Assembly: GCA_964544605.1 (NCBI GenBank)
Contig: CAZJBX010000006.1
Coordinates: 1-64,000 of the forward strand
Reading direction: 5' to 3'
Source: JAMIFN01 sp964544605
Lineage (GTDB): Bacteria; Pseudomonadota; Gammaproteobacteria; Burkholderiales; Burkholderiaceae_C
Length of the DNA stretch: 64,000 nucleotides
The notes under the pieces were generated by a model. It saw only the letters and a program-made list of their open reading frames with translations, did not search any database and was not told the origin of the DNA. Within the stretch, counting starts at the first letter, position 1; the number at the start of each line of letters is the position of its first letter. Position numbers and translations under genes: made by a program. This document shows positions 43,450 through 51,206 of this stretch, piece after piece.

Positions 43450-44772
43450 TTATGCCATGCCTTGATTGCCCATCAGTTCTTCAAACGAAATGGCTTTTTC
43501 AGTGGTTTTGGCCTTGCCACGAACGAAGTCGGTGACATTGTTTTCAGTCACGGCAGCGCGCACTTCAGAGACGCGCTCAGGGCTGCTCATATACCAGAAC
43601 ACCACTTCTTGGGGCTTCTCGTAGCTGCTGGCCAGCTCTTGAATGTGGGCCTCGATTTGCTCAGGCGTGGCATTCAATTGGTTGGCGGCCACCAGCTCGG
43701 CCACAATCAGGCCCAAGCGTACGCGGCGCTCGGCTTGTGGGCGGAAGATTTCTTCAGGAATGGGGGTGTTGTCTGCGTCTGTGATGCCACGGGCTTTGAG
43801 ATCGGCACGGGCACCAGCCAAGAGATTGGCCAGCTCAGAGCGCACCACAGATTGGGGCAAATCCAACTCGGCTTTTTCGGCCAAAGCCTCCAGCACGGCC
43901 TCTTTGTTGCGGGCTTGCACGCGGAATTTGACTTCTCGTTCGAGGTTTTTGCGGATGTCTTCGCGCAGGCCGTCGATGGTGCCATCGGCAATGCCCAAAG
44001 ATTTGGCGAACACATCGTTCACTTCAGGCAATTTGGCTTCTTCAAGCTTGCGCACAGTGACCATGAAGTCGGCTTGTTTGCCCGCCACATCTTGACCGTG
44101 GTAGTCCTCAGGGAAGCTCAAGGGGAAGGTTTTGCTCTCGCCCACTTTCATGCCCAGCACAGCGTCGTCAAATTCTTTGAGCATTTGGCCTTTGCCGAGC
44201 ATGAAAGAAAACTCTTCGGCCTTGCCGCCAGCGAATTCTTCGCCGTCAATTTTGCCGACGAAGTCCACTGTGGCGCGATCGCCTTCAGCGGCGGGCACAT
44301 CGGCGGCGCGTTGGGCAAAGGTTTGGCGTTGTTGGCGCAGGATGTCGATGGTGCGATTGACCGCATCGTCATCAATTTTGGCATCCACCAGCTCGATTTC
44401 AACATCGCTCAAGTCGCCAATTTTGACTTCAGGGAAGACTTCAAAAACGGCATCAAATTCGAGTTGGCCTTCAGCGGGCTCGCCCTCTTTTTCAGAGATA
44501 GAAGGCTGGCCAGCCACGCGCAAACCAGCCTCTTGGGCGGCCGCAAAAAAGGCTTCGCCCAATTGCTCGTTCATGACATCCATTTGGGTGCTGTAGCCGT
44601 AGCGCTGGGCCACGATGTTCATGGGCACTTTGCCTTTGCGGAAGCCGTCCATTTTGACTTCTTTGGCCTGTTTGCGCAGGCGGCGATCGACCTCTTTGGA
44701 GAGGGCTTCAGCCGAGAGGCTGAGAGAGATTTTGCGCTCAAGTTTTTCGAGGGTTTCTACAGTAACGGCCAT
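43450..44772 (-). CDS. tig: Trigger factor (ribosome-associated chaperone)
   Basis: This encodes 440 residues. The N-terminal ribosome-docking domain (about 1-115) includes the signature GFRKGKVPMNIV. The FKBP-type peptidyl-prolyl isomerase domain lies at about 155-240 (DRATVDFVGKIDGEEFAGGKAEEFSFMLG, in pieces), and the C-terminal helical arms follow. It catches nascent chains at the exit tunnel. It lies just after the tRNA-Leu gene on the same strand, a common betaproteobacterial arrangement. Confidence 0.96.
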   Translation of the reverse strand: MAVTVETLEKLERKISLSLSAEALSKEVDRRLRKQAKEVKMDGFRKGKVPMNIVAQRYGYSTQMDVMNEQLGEAFFAAAQEAGLRVAGQPSISEKEGEPAEGQLEFDAVFEVFPEVKIGDLSDVEIELVDAKIDDDAVNRTIDILRQQRQTFAQRAADVPAAEGDRATVDFVGKIDGEEFAGGKAEEFSFMLGKGQMLKEFDDAVLGMKVGESKTFPLSFPEDYHGQDVAGKQADFMVTVRKLEEAKLPEVNDVFAKSLGIADGTIDGLREDIRKNLEREVKFRVQARNKEAVLEALAEKAELDLPQSVVRSELANLLAGARADLKARGITDADNTPIPEEIFRPQAERRVRLGLIVAELVAANQLNATPEQIEAHIQELASSYEKPQEVVFWYMSSPERVSEVRAAVTENNVTDFVRGKAKTTEKAISFEELMGNQGMA

Positions 44773-44802
44773 AGTGCTTGAATTGGTTTGAAGTTAAAAA
44801 TA

Positions 44803-44889
44803 TGGTGCGCGGAGCCGGACTCGAACCGGCACGGTGTTGCCACCGTCAGGACCTAAACCTGGTGCGTCTACCAATTTCGCCACCCGCGC
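44803..44889 (-). tRNA. tRNA-Leu (anticodon UAG)
   Basis: This is an 87-base gene on the minus strand including an encoded CCA end. The acceptor stem GCGCGGG pairs with TCCGCGC (one G-U), the D-loop contains GGTAGACGC, the anticodon arm CAGG-TTTAGGT-CCTG shows the UAG anticodon, a long variable arm ACGGTGGCAACACCGT is present, and the T-arm is GCCGGTTCGAGTCCGGC. The long variable arm and anticodon both specify leucine. It reads CUA and probably other CUN codons. Confidence 0.97.
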
Positions 44890-44981
44890 TGCTGGGGCCT
44901 TGTCTGCTGGCTTTGTGGCGCAGCGCCGATAGGCGAGCGTGCCAAAAGAAGCAACAAGGCGATCCGAAGGTCAATCCGCCA

Positions 44982-44987
44982 TTATAG
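44982..44987 (-). promoter_or_regulatory. Putative -10 box of the tRNA-Leu/tig promoter
   Basis: On the minus strand this is a perfect TATAAT, roughly 85-95 bases before the tRNA 5' end. No good -35 is seen at standard spacing. The 153-base interval to tldD holds no other recognisable signal. Confidence 0.35.
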
Positions 44988-45042
44988 GGGATGGCCGCTG
45001 CCCCAGAGCAGCCTGCCCTAGCCTCTGCCACAATAGCGCCCT

Positions 45043-46551
45043 ATGCACACATTAGCCCAACTTCAATCCCTCGGCCAAAGCCTGCCCACCCCCAGCCACG
45101 CCCAAGAGCGCCTGCGCTTGGCTGAGGACATTTTGCTCACGCCTTATGGCCTGCAAGACCACGATTTGCGCCGCGCTTTGGGCCTGATTGGGGCCAGAGG
45201 CGTGGATGATGCGGATTTGTATTTCCAGTACAGCCAGTCGGAGAGCTGGAGCTTGGATGAAGGCATTGTGAAAAGCGGTGCATTTGGCATCGACCAAGGC
45301 GTGGGCGTGCGCGCCATCAGCGGCGAAAAGACCGCCTTCGCCTATTCCGATGACTTGAATACCGCCAGCCTGATGCACGCGGCCGAGCAGGTCAAGAGCA
45401 TCAGCGGCCAAGGCCAAGACAGCCGTTTTAATGCTCCCAATGCCAGCCTCGCCCCCGCCCGTGCTTTGTATGGCACGGCCAACCCGATTGCCAGCCTCAA
45501 CAGCGACAGCAAGGTGGCTTTGCTGCAAAAGGTGGAAGATTTGGCGCGCGCCGCCGATAGCCGCGTGGTGCAGGTAATGGCCAGCTTGAGCAGCTCTTAC
45601 CAAGTGGTGCTGGTGGCGCGGTTGGATGGCACTTTGGCCGCCGATGTGCGGCCTATGGTGCGCCTGTCCGTCACCGTGGTGGCGCAAAGCAGCAGCGACA
45701 GCAACCGCCGTGAAATGGGCAGCAGCGGTGGCGGCGGGCGTTTGGGCCTCGATTACTTTGACGATGCGCTGATTGCCCAATTCGTGCAAGATGCCGTGGG
45801 GCAGGCTTTGACCAATTTGGAAGCCCGCCCCGCCCCCGCAGGCACGATGGATGTGGTGCTGGGCGCGGGCTGGCCCGGCGTGCTGCTGCACGAGGCCGTG
45901 GGCCACGGGCTGGAGGGCGATTTCAACCGCAAGGGCTCGTCGGCCTTCAGCGGCAAAATTGGCCAGCGCGTGGCGGCCAAGGGCGTGACGGTGCTCGATG
46001 ACGGCACGCTGAAAAACCGCCGTGGCTCGCTCAATATTGACGATGAGGGCTGCCCCACGCAGTGCAATGTGCTGATTGAAGATGGCATTTTGCGCGGCTA
46101 TATGCAAGACAGCCACAACGCCCGCTTGATGGGTGTGGCGCAAACGGGCAATGGCCGCCGCGAGAGCTATTCCTGCGTGCCCATGCCGCGCATGACCAAC
46201 ACCTATATGCTGGGCGGCGAGCACAGCCCAGAAGAAATCATTGCCAGCCTAGACAAAGGCATTTACGCCAGCAATTTTGGCGGCGGGCAGGTGGACATCA
46301 CCTCGGGCAAATTCACCTTCTCGGCCAGCCAAGCCTTTTGGGTGGAAAAAGGCAAAATCCAATACCCCATCAAGGGCGCCACTTTGATTGGCTCTGGCCC
46401 CGAGAGCCTGAAGCACATTGCCATGATTGGCAACGATTGCGCGCTCGACTCAGGCGTGGGCGTGTGCGGCAAAGCCGGCCAAAGCGTGCCTGTGGGCGTG
46501 GGCCAGCCGACTTTGCGCATCAACCAAATGACGGTGGGCGGCACGGCCTAA
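45043..46551 (+). CDS. tldD: Metalloprotease TldD
   Basis: This encodes 502 residues of the TldD/PmbA family. The zinc motif HEAVGHGLEGD (HExxxH) lies near residue 283, and the family's C-terminal block ends GQSVPVGVGQPTLRINQMTVGGTA. TldD works with TldE/PmbA in processing peptides such as microcins and the pyrroloquinoline-type or CcdA substrates. The partner gene is not in this window. The start at 45043 gives the usual N-terminus for the family. Confidence 0.95.
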   Translation: MHTLAQLQSLGQSLPTPSHAQERLRLAEDILLTPYGLQDHDLRRALGLIGARGVDDADLYFQYSQSESWSLDEGIVKSGAFGIDQGVGVRAISGEKTAFAYSDDLNTASLMHAAEQVKSISGQGQDSRFNAPNASLAPARALYGTANPIASLNSDSKVALLQKVEDLARAADSRVVQVMASLSSSYQVVLVARLDGTLAADVRPMVRLSVTVVAQSSSDSNRREMGSSGGGGRLGLDYFDDALIAQFVQDAVGQALTNLEARPAPAGTMDVVLGAGWPGVLLHEAVGHGLEGDFNRKGSSAFSGKIGQRVAAKGVTVLDDGTLKNRRGSLNIDDEGCPTQCNVLIEDGILRGYMQDSHNARLMGVAQTGNGRRESYSCVPMPRMTNTYMLGGEHSPEEIIASLDKGIYASNFGGGQVDITSGKFTFSASQAFWVEKGKIQYPIKGATLIGSGPESLKHIAMIGNDCALDSGVGVCGKAGQSVPVGVGQPTLRINQMTVGGTA

Positions 46552-46576
46552 GCCTAGCCTAGCCCCGCCACACCAT

Positions 46577-47200
46577 TTACAGCTTGCGCCCGACCCAGCG
46601 CGTGACTTCTGCTGGGCCGCCGTGGCCAGGGCCTTCGCTCAAAGTGGTGGGCACTTCTTCGGCCAGCAGCTCTTGCATACCGCCAGCAAAATCGGCCCGC
46701 AGGCGCTCTAGGCTGAACAGCATGGCCTCGTCTTTGGGGCCGCCGCTACTCAAGGGCAATTGGCGCGGGTGGAAGCCTTCCAAAATCAACACGCCGCCGC
46801 TTTTGAGCGCCGCCACGCAAGCGCGGTGCAGTTTTTGCCGCAGTGCGGGCTGCAAGTGCACATAGGTCAGCACCACCGCGTCATAGCTGCTGGCGGCGGG
46901 CTGCCAGTCATTGAAGTCGGCTTGGGTGGCCTGAATGCGCACGCCACGGCGTTGCGCCAGCGCCTCGGCCTTGGCCACGCCCACGGCAGAGGCATCCACC
47001 GTTTCCACCTGCATACCTTGCTCGGCCAGCCACACGCCGTTGCGCCCTTCGCCATCGCCAGGCAGCAGCACGCGGCCCGCAGGCGGCAGCAAGGCCGCTT
47101 GGGTGGTCAAAAAGGCGTTGGGGGTTTCGCCATATTTGTAAGTGGCGTCGCCGAAGTTTTTGTCCCAAAAATCGCCCGCAGTTAGGGGGGTTTGTGTCAT
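46577..47200 (-). CDS. Class I SAM-dependent methyltransferase
   Basis: This encodes 207 residues. Motif I is seen as VLLPGDGEGRNGVWLAEQG (the usual acidic-GxGxG pattern as PGDGEGRN), motif II in VETVDAS, and motif III around FNDWQPAASSYDAVVLTYVHL. The N-terminal FWDKNFGDATYKYGETPN is typical of TehB/thiopurine-like small methyltransferases; one member group confers tellurite resistance, but the substrate here is not predictable. It lies convergent to tldD and 35 bp after an SDR gene. Confidence 0.88.
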   Translation of the reverse strand: MTQTPLTAGDFWDKNFGDATYKYGETPNAFLTTQAALLPPAGRVLLPGDGEGRNGVWLAEQGMQVETVDASAVGVAKAEALAQRRGVRIQATQADFNDWQPAASSYDAVVLTYVHLQPALRQKLHRACVAALKSGGVLILEGFHPRQLPLSSGGPKDEAMLFSLERLRADFAGGMQELLAEEVPTTLSEGPGHGGPAEVTRWVGRKL

Positions 47201-47235
47201 CTGTTGCTCCTTTTATTCGGTGGGGTGGAGTGCCG

Positions 47236-48141
47236 TTAAGGGTGGCTCAAACCTTGGTGCTGAAGCCAACTTTCTGTCTGTTGCCAGAGCTTGTGCCTGG
47301 CCGCCGCGTCTTGCAGCGCGGCACTGGCCTTGGCGGGGCGGCTGTTGCGCCAATACAGGCCGCTGGGCGCATCGGCGGCGCTGGCGCAGTGCAGGCTGGT
47401 GCGTGCGCCTTGGGCGGGGCTGAGTAAAAACAGTTTCTCTAGCGGCAAAAAGGCGCGGCGCAGGGCGGCGAGTGTGGGCCGCTCTTGCAGGCCCTTGTCG
47501 GCCACTTGGGTGGATACTGCGCCCGGGTGCAGGCTGTAGGTGCGCAAGCCCTCGGCATGGTGGCGCTCGTGCAAGGCCAGGCTCAAGTGCATGAGGGCCA
47601 GTTTGGAAGTGCCGTAGCTGACCCAAGAGTCGTGCTGCGTTTGCGGCGCAAACAGCCAGCGGTTTTGCCCTTTGCTGTGCAGCATAGAGGCCACATTCAC
47701 CAGCCGCGCCTGGCCGCTGTGCTGGGCCGTGTGCAGCAGTTGCGGCAGCAGGGCAAAGCTGAGTTGCGCCGTGCCCAAATAATTGCAACACCAGTGGATT
47801 TCTGCACCATCAGGGGCCAGTTGCGGCGTTTTATGGTCGCGCAGCAAATCCAAATGGATACCTGCGTTGTTGATGAGGCCGTCGAGCTGCGGGGCTTGCG
47901 CCTGCACCCAAGCAGCAAAGCGGGCGGTGCTCTGCGTGTCAAGCAAGTCCAAATCATGGCCTTGCACTTGGCCGCTGGGCAGGCCCGCCTGTTGCGCAAT
48001 GGCTGCCGCCCGCGCCACCGCCCCCTGCCGTGTGCTGATGCGCACTTGCGCACCCCGCTGCGCCAAGGCCAAGGCCGTGGCCTCACCCAAAGATTGCGGC
48101 CCGCAGCCTGTCACCACCCATACTTGGCCCTGCATGTTCAA
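47236..48141 (-). CDS. Short-chain dehydrogenase/reductase
   Basis: This encodes 301 residues with a Rossmann fold. The cofactor loop is TGCGPQSLGEAT, a slightly unusual variant of TGxxxGxG; NNAG appears at about 90 and the catalytic YxxxK as YGTSKLAL near 178. A C-terminal extension (LEKLFLLSPAQGARTSLHCAS) matches the retinol dehydrogenase-like SDR group. Substrate and cofactor preference are unknown. Its start overlaps the stop of the upstream HAD gene (ATGA), so the two are coupled. Confidence 0.88.
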   Translation of the reverse strand: MNMQGQVWVVTGCGPQSLGEATALALAQRGAQVRISTRQGAVARAAAIAQQAGLPSGQVQGHDLDLLDTQSTARFAAWVQAQAPQLDGLINNAGIHLDLLRDHKTPQLAPDGAEIHWCCNYLGTAQLSFALLPQLLHTAQHSGQARLVNVASMLHSKGQNRWLFAPQTQHDSWVSYGTSKLALMHLSLALHERHHAEGLRTYSLHPGAVSTQVADKGLQERPTLAALRRAFLPLEKLFLLSPAQGARTSLHCASAADAPSGLYWRNSRPAKASAALQDAAARHKLWQQTESWLQHQGLSHP

Positions 48142-48815
48142 GCCCTCAGTTGGCGCAGCGTTTGGTGCAGCTCAAGCGTGTTGTGCGCAATGGCCAAGGG
48201 CTGGTAGGCATCGAAGTGGCTGGGGTCGTGTGCGCCAAAGCTGACGGCGACGCTGGCGGTGTGGGCGTTTTGCGCCAGTTGCAAATCGTGCACGGTGTCG
48301 CCAATCATCACGGTTTCTTCGGCGCTTGCGCCCAGCTCATCCATGAGCTCATGCAGCATCAGGGGGTCGGGCTTGCCTGCCGTTTCATCCGCTGTGCGGG
48401 TGGCATCAAACAATTGTTTCAAGTCCACTTGCGCCAAAGCATCGTTCAAGCCACGGCGGGATTTGCCCGTGGCCACGGCCAGCAGATAGCCTTGATTTTT
48501 CAGGTCATGGAGCATATCTAAAGTGCCATCGAACAGGGCCACTTGGTCTTGCAATTTGCTGTAGTGGTAGAGGTAACGCGCCATGACGATGGGGATTTTG
48601 AGCTTGGGAATGTCGCTACCGATATGGGCAATGGCATCCTTCAAACCCATGCCGATGACCCAAGCGGCTTGCTCTTTGCTGGGCACGGTGCCGCCCACAT
48701 CGCCCACGGCGTTTTGGATGGCCTGCACGATGATGGCGGTGGAGTCAAACAGGGTGCCGTCCCAGTCAAAGGCCAAGAGCTTGGCAGGGCGGCGGAGCAA
48801 GGGTGCTGAAGGCAT
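48138..48815 (-). CDS. HAD-family hydrolase, phosphoglycolate phosphatase-like
   Basis: This encodes 225 residues from the ATG at 48815 (MPSAPLLRRPAK); the longer frame overlaps the divergent gene and is rejected. Motif I is FDWDGTLFDS, motif II is AVATGKSRRG (Thr/Ser position), motif III is Lys in GKPDPLM, and motif IV is MIGDTVHDLQLA. A helical cap lies between motifs I and II. This fits Gph-like phosphatases that remove phosphate from small metabolites; the substrate is inferred only at family level. Confidence 0.88.
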   Translation of the reverse strand: MPSAPLLRRPAKLLAFDWDGTLFDSTAIIVQAIQNAVGDVGGTVPSKEQAAWVIGMGLKDAIAHIGSDIPKLKIPIVMARYLYHYSKLQDQVALFDGTLDMLHDLKNQGYLLAVATGKSRRGLNDALAQVDLKQLFDATRTADETAGKPDPLMLHELMDELGASAEETVMIGDTVHDLQLAQNAHTASVAVSFGAHDPSHFDAYQPLAIAHNTLELHQTLRQLRA

Positions 48816-48827
48816 AATGATTGGCGT

Positions 48828-49628
48828 ATGAAGATTGTTGAAACGATGGCCCCCAGTGGCAGCAGTGGCTTGTATCTGCCCCCTGAGGGCTTGGCCCAGC
48901 GCCTGCGCGTGGTGAGTTGGAACATCCACAAAGGCGTGCGCGGCATGGGGCCGGGGCGCAGCTTGCAGATTCACAATATAGCCTATGCCCTAGAGGGCTT
49001 GGCCGCCGACATCATTTGCCTGCAAGAGGTGCGGGCCTTTAACCACAAAGAGGCGCAGCGCTTTGCGCATTGGCCGCAGCAGAGCCAGGCCGAGTTTTTG
49101 GCGCCGCCGGGCTTTCATGCCATTTACCGCAGCAATGCCATCACCAAACACGGTGAGCACGGCAATGCGCTGATCAGCCGCTGGCCCGTGCTGGATGTGC
49201 GCCACGAGGACATGAGCGACCACCGTTTTGAGCAGCGCGGCCTGTTGCACGCCAGCTTAAAAACCCCGCTGGGCCCCATGCATGTGCTGGTGCTGCATTT
49301 GGGTCTGATGGGCAGCTCGCGCCTGCGGCAGATGGCGCAAACAGAAAGCTATATCGCCCGCCACATTCCGCAAGATGCGCCGCTGGTGATTGCTGGCGAC
49401 TTCAATTGCAGCCGCCCCGCGCAGCAGTGGGCGCAGCAGGCGCTGGCGCAGCAAAACCCCAGCACTGTGCCGCCTGCCACTTTTCCCTCTCGTCTGCCGC
49501 TGCGCTCGCTTGATCACATCTTCTCGCGGGGCTTGACGGCGCAAAACCTGTACGCGCCCAAGGGCCAAGCTTGGCTGCAAATGTCAGACCACCTGCCTTT
49601 GGTGGCCGAGCTGGCATGGCCGACTTAA
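48828..49628 (+). CDS. Endonuclease/exonuclease/phosphatase (EEP) superfamily hydrolase
   Basis: This encodes 266 residues. Key EEP residues appear in order: LRVVSWNIHKG (Asn), IICLQEV (Glu), VIAGDFNC (Asp and Asn), SLDHIF (Asp-His) and MSDHLPLVAEL (terminal His). The fold is a magnesium-dependent phosphodiesterase; substrates range from DNA to phospholipids. Starts at 48828 and 48846 are both possible. It is followed, with a 13-base overlap, by a cardiolipin synthase-like gene, which makes a lipid context plausible. Confidence 0.9.
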   Translation: MKIVETMAPSGSSGLYLPPEGLAQRLRVVSWNIHKGVRGMGPGRSLQIHNIAYALEGLAADIICLQEVRAFNHKEAQRFAHWPQQSQAEFLAPPGFHAIYRSNAITKHGEHGNALISRWPVLDVRHEDMSDHRFEQRGLLHASLKTPLGPMHVLVLHLGLMGSSRLRQMAQTESYIARHIPQDAPLVIAGDFNCSRPAQQWAQQALAQQNPSTVPPATFPSRLPLRSLDHIFSRGLTAQNLYAPKGQAWLQMSDHLPLVAELAWPT

Positions 49629-50860
49629 AGCCCAAGCCCAAGCCCAAAACCAAGCCCAGCGATTGGCTGGCCCCACTGCGGCGCACGGCCCCACCCGCCG
49701 CTTGGCCCAGCAGCACGGCGCTGCGTTTGTTGCAAGGCACGCAAGACTACTTCCCCGCCCTGCTGACGGCCTTGGCGCAGGCGCAGCACAGCATTTATTT
49801 TGAAACCTATATTTTTGACCCCACGGGCTCAGGCCAAGCCGTGGCCGATGCCTTGGTCGCCGCCGCCGAGCGCGGCGTGGCCGTGCATATGCTGCTGGAC
49901 GGCATTGGCTCAGGCCGCCTGAGCGCCGATTGCCGCCAGCGCTTGGTGGATGCGGGCGTGCAATTGCGCTTTTACGCGCCGCCCACGGCTTGGTTTTTAT
50001 TTGCGCCCAAGCAGTGGCAGCGCCTGCACCGCAAGCTCTGCGCCGTGGATGGGCGCATCGCCTTTTGCGGCGGCATTAATATGCTCGATGACTTCTACGA
50101 CCCCAACCACGGCCAATTGCAGCAGCCGAGGCTGGATTTCTCGGTACAGGTCAGCGATGCCACCGCCGCCCACATTGCCCAAGCCTGCGAGAGCCTGTGG
50201 CACAAAACCAGCCCCAGTCCGCAATCAGACCGCCCCGCGCCCAAGCTGGCGCAATGGCGGCACTGGGGCCGCCAGCCCAAGCAGGCCGCCCTGCTGCTGC
50301 GCGACAACTGGCAACAGCGCCGCAGCATTGAGCGCAGCTATTTGAAGGCCATGGCCAAGGCGCAGGCCGAAGTGACGATTGCCAACGCCTACTTCTTCCC
50401 CAGCCGCAAGCTGCAAAACGCCATCCAGCACGCCGCACGGCGCGGTGTGCGCGTGCGCCTGCTGCTGCAAGGGCGCTATGAATACTTTTTGCAGTTTCAC
50501 GCCAGCCGCGCCTTTTATGCGCCCTTGCTTGAGGCTGGGGTGGAAATCTACGAATACACGGCCAGTTTTTTGCACGCCAAAGTCGCCACCGTGGATCCTG
50601 GCCTGCCGCGCACTTGGGCCACAGTCGGCTCTTCTAATTTGGACCCCTTGAGCCTGCTGCTGGCCAAAGAAGCCAATATCGTGAGTGAGGATGCGGCCTT
50701 TGCGCTAGAGCTGCAAAGCCGCCTGCTGGCTGCCTTGCAAGATGGCCGCGCCCTCAGCCGCGCCGAGCTAGCCCAGCGCAGCTTGTGGCAGCGCAGCCTC
50801 GATGCCCTGGCCTACGGCCTGGCCCGCAGCATGGTGTGGTTGGTGAAAGACAGTTTCTAA
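49616..50860 (+). CDS. Phospholipase D family protein, cardiolipin synthase B-like
   Basis: This encodes 414 residues from the ATG at 49616 (MADLKPKPKPK). Two HKD motifs are present: HRKLCAVDGRIAFCGGIN in the first half and HAKVATVDPGLPRTWATVGSSNLD in the second. These are the catalytic pairs of phosphatidyl transferases. No N-terminal transmembrane helices are seen, which fits ClsB rather than ClsA. It would condense phospholipids to cardiolipin at the inner membrane. The basic, Lys/Pro-rich start may aid membrane association. Confidence 0.88.
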   Translation: MADLKPKPKPKTKPSDWLAPLRRTAPPAAWPSSTALRLLQGTQDYFPALLTALAQAQHSIYFETYIFDPTGSGQAVADALVAAAERGVAVHMLLDGIGSGRLSADCRQRLVDAGVQLRFYAPPTAWFLFAPKQWQRLHRKLCAVDGRIAFCGGINMLDDFYDPNHGQLQQPRLDFSVQVSDATAAHIAQACESLWHKTSPSPQSDRPAPKLAQWRHWGRQPKQAALLLRDNWQQRRSIERSYLKAMAKAQAEVTIANAYFFPSRKLQNAIQHAARRGVRVRLLLQGRYEYFLQFHASRAFYAPLLEAGVEIYEYTASFLHAKVATVDPGLPRTWATVGSSNLDPLSLLLAKEANIVSEDAAFALELQSRLLAALQDGRALSRAELAQRSLWQRSLDALAYGLARSMVWLVKDSF

Positions 50861-50897
50861 GGCCAGCGCTACGCCGCACGCCTATAATTGCGCCCCG

Positions 50898-51112
50898 TTG
50901 GTGCATCGCTGGCCCATTCGTGGCTGGCAGTTAAACGGGAAGCAAGAGGGCCAAACGCCGCGCACAGCGGCCGCCTCACTTGCGCTGCCCCCGCAACAGT
51001 AAGCTGCTCAATGGCCTTGGCCATTCACTGCCCCGCACACCGCCACTGAATGCCGCGCATTTGGGAAGGCTCAGGTGCAGCACAGCAGCCAGCCTGGATA
51101 CCGGCCAACACG
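50898..51112 (+). promoter_or_regulatory. Cobalamin riboswitch 1 (upstream of the first TonB receptor)
   Basis: Conserved aptamer pieces appear in the right order: GTTGGTGC at the 5' side, TTAAACGGGAAGCAAGAGGG, GCTGCCCCCGCAACAGTAA, CACTGCC, TTGGGAAGGC, and the B12-box-like AGCCTGGATACCGGCC at the 3' side. A TATAAT at 50883-50888 gives a likely transcription start just before. It binds adenosylcobalamin or a related form and should repress the receptor gene when B12 is plentiful. The 346-base interval 50861-51206 holds only this leader and the hairpin that follows. Confidence 0.95.
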
Positions 51113-51150
51113 GTGGCTGGCCTTTGCCACAAACGCAAAGCCAGCCGTAT

Positions 51151-51180
51151 GCTGCCTGTGGCGGGGAACCCACGGGCAGC
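51151..51180 (+). promoter_or_regulatory. Expression-platform hairpin of riboswitch 1
   Basis: GCTGCCTGTGG pairs with CCACGGGCAGC over 11 bases (one U-G), leaving the 8-nt loop CGGGGAAC. It ends 26 bases before the receptor ATG at 51207, so it could control ribosome access or act as the kissing-loop partner (L13-like) of the aptamer. The same design is present in leader 2. Confidence 0.7.
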
Positions 51181-51206
51181 GCAAAATGTTCTTTGAGCTG
51201 AACGCC

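Noticed and set aside
51075..51206. N-terminal extension of TonB receptor 1
   Set aside because: It overlaps the riboswitch B12 box and the platform hairpin; the signal peptide begins at 51207.
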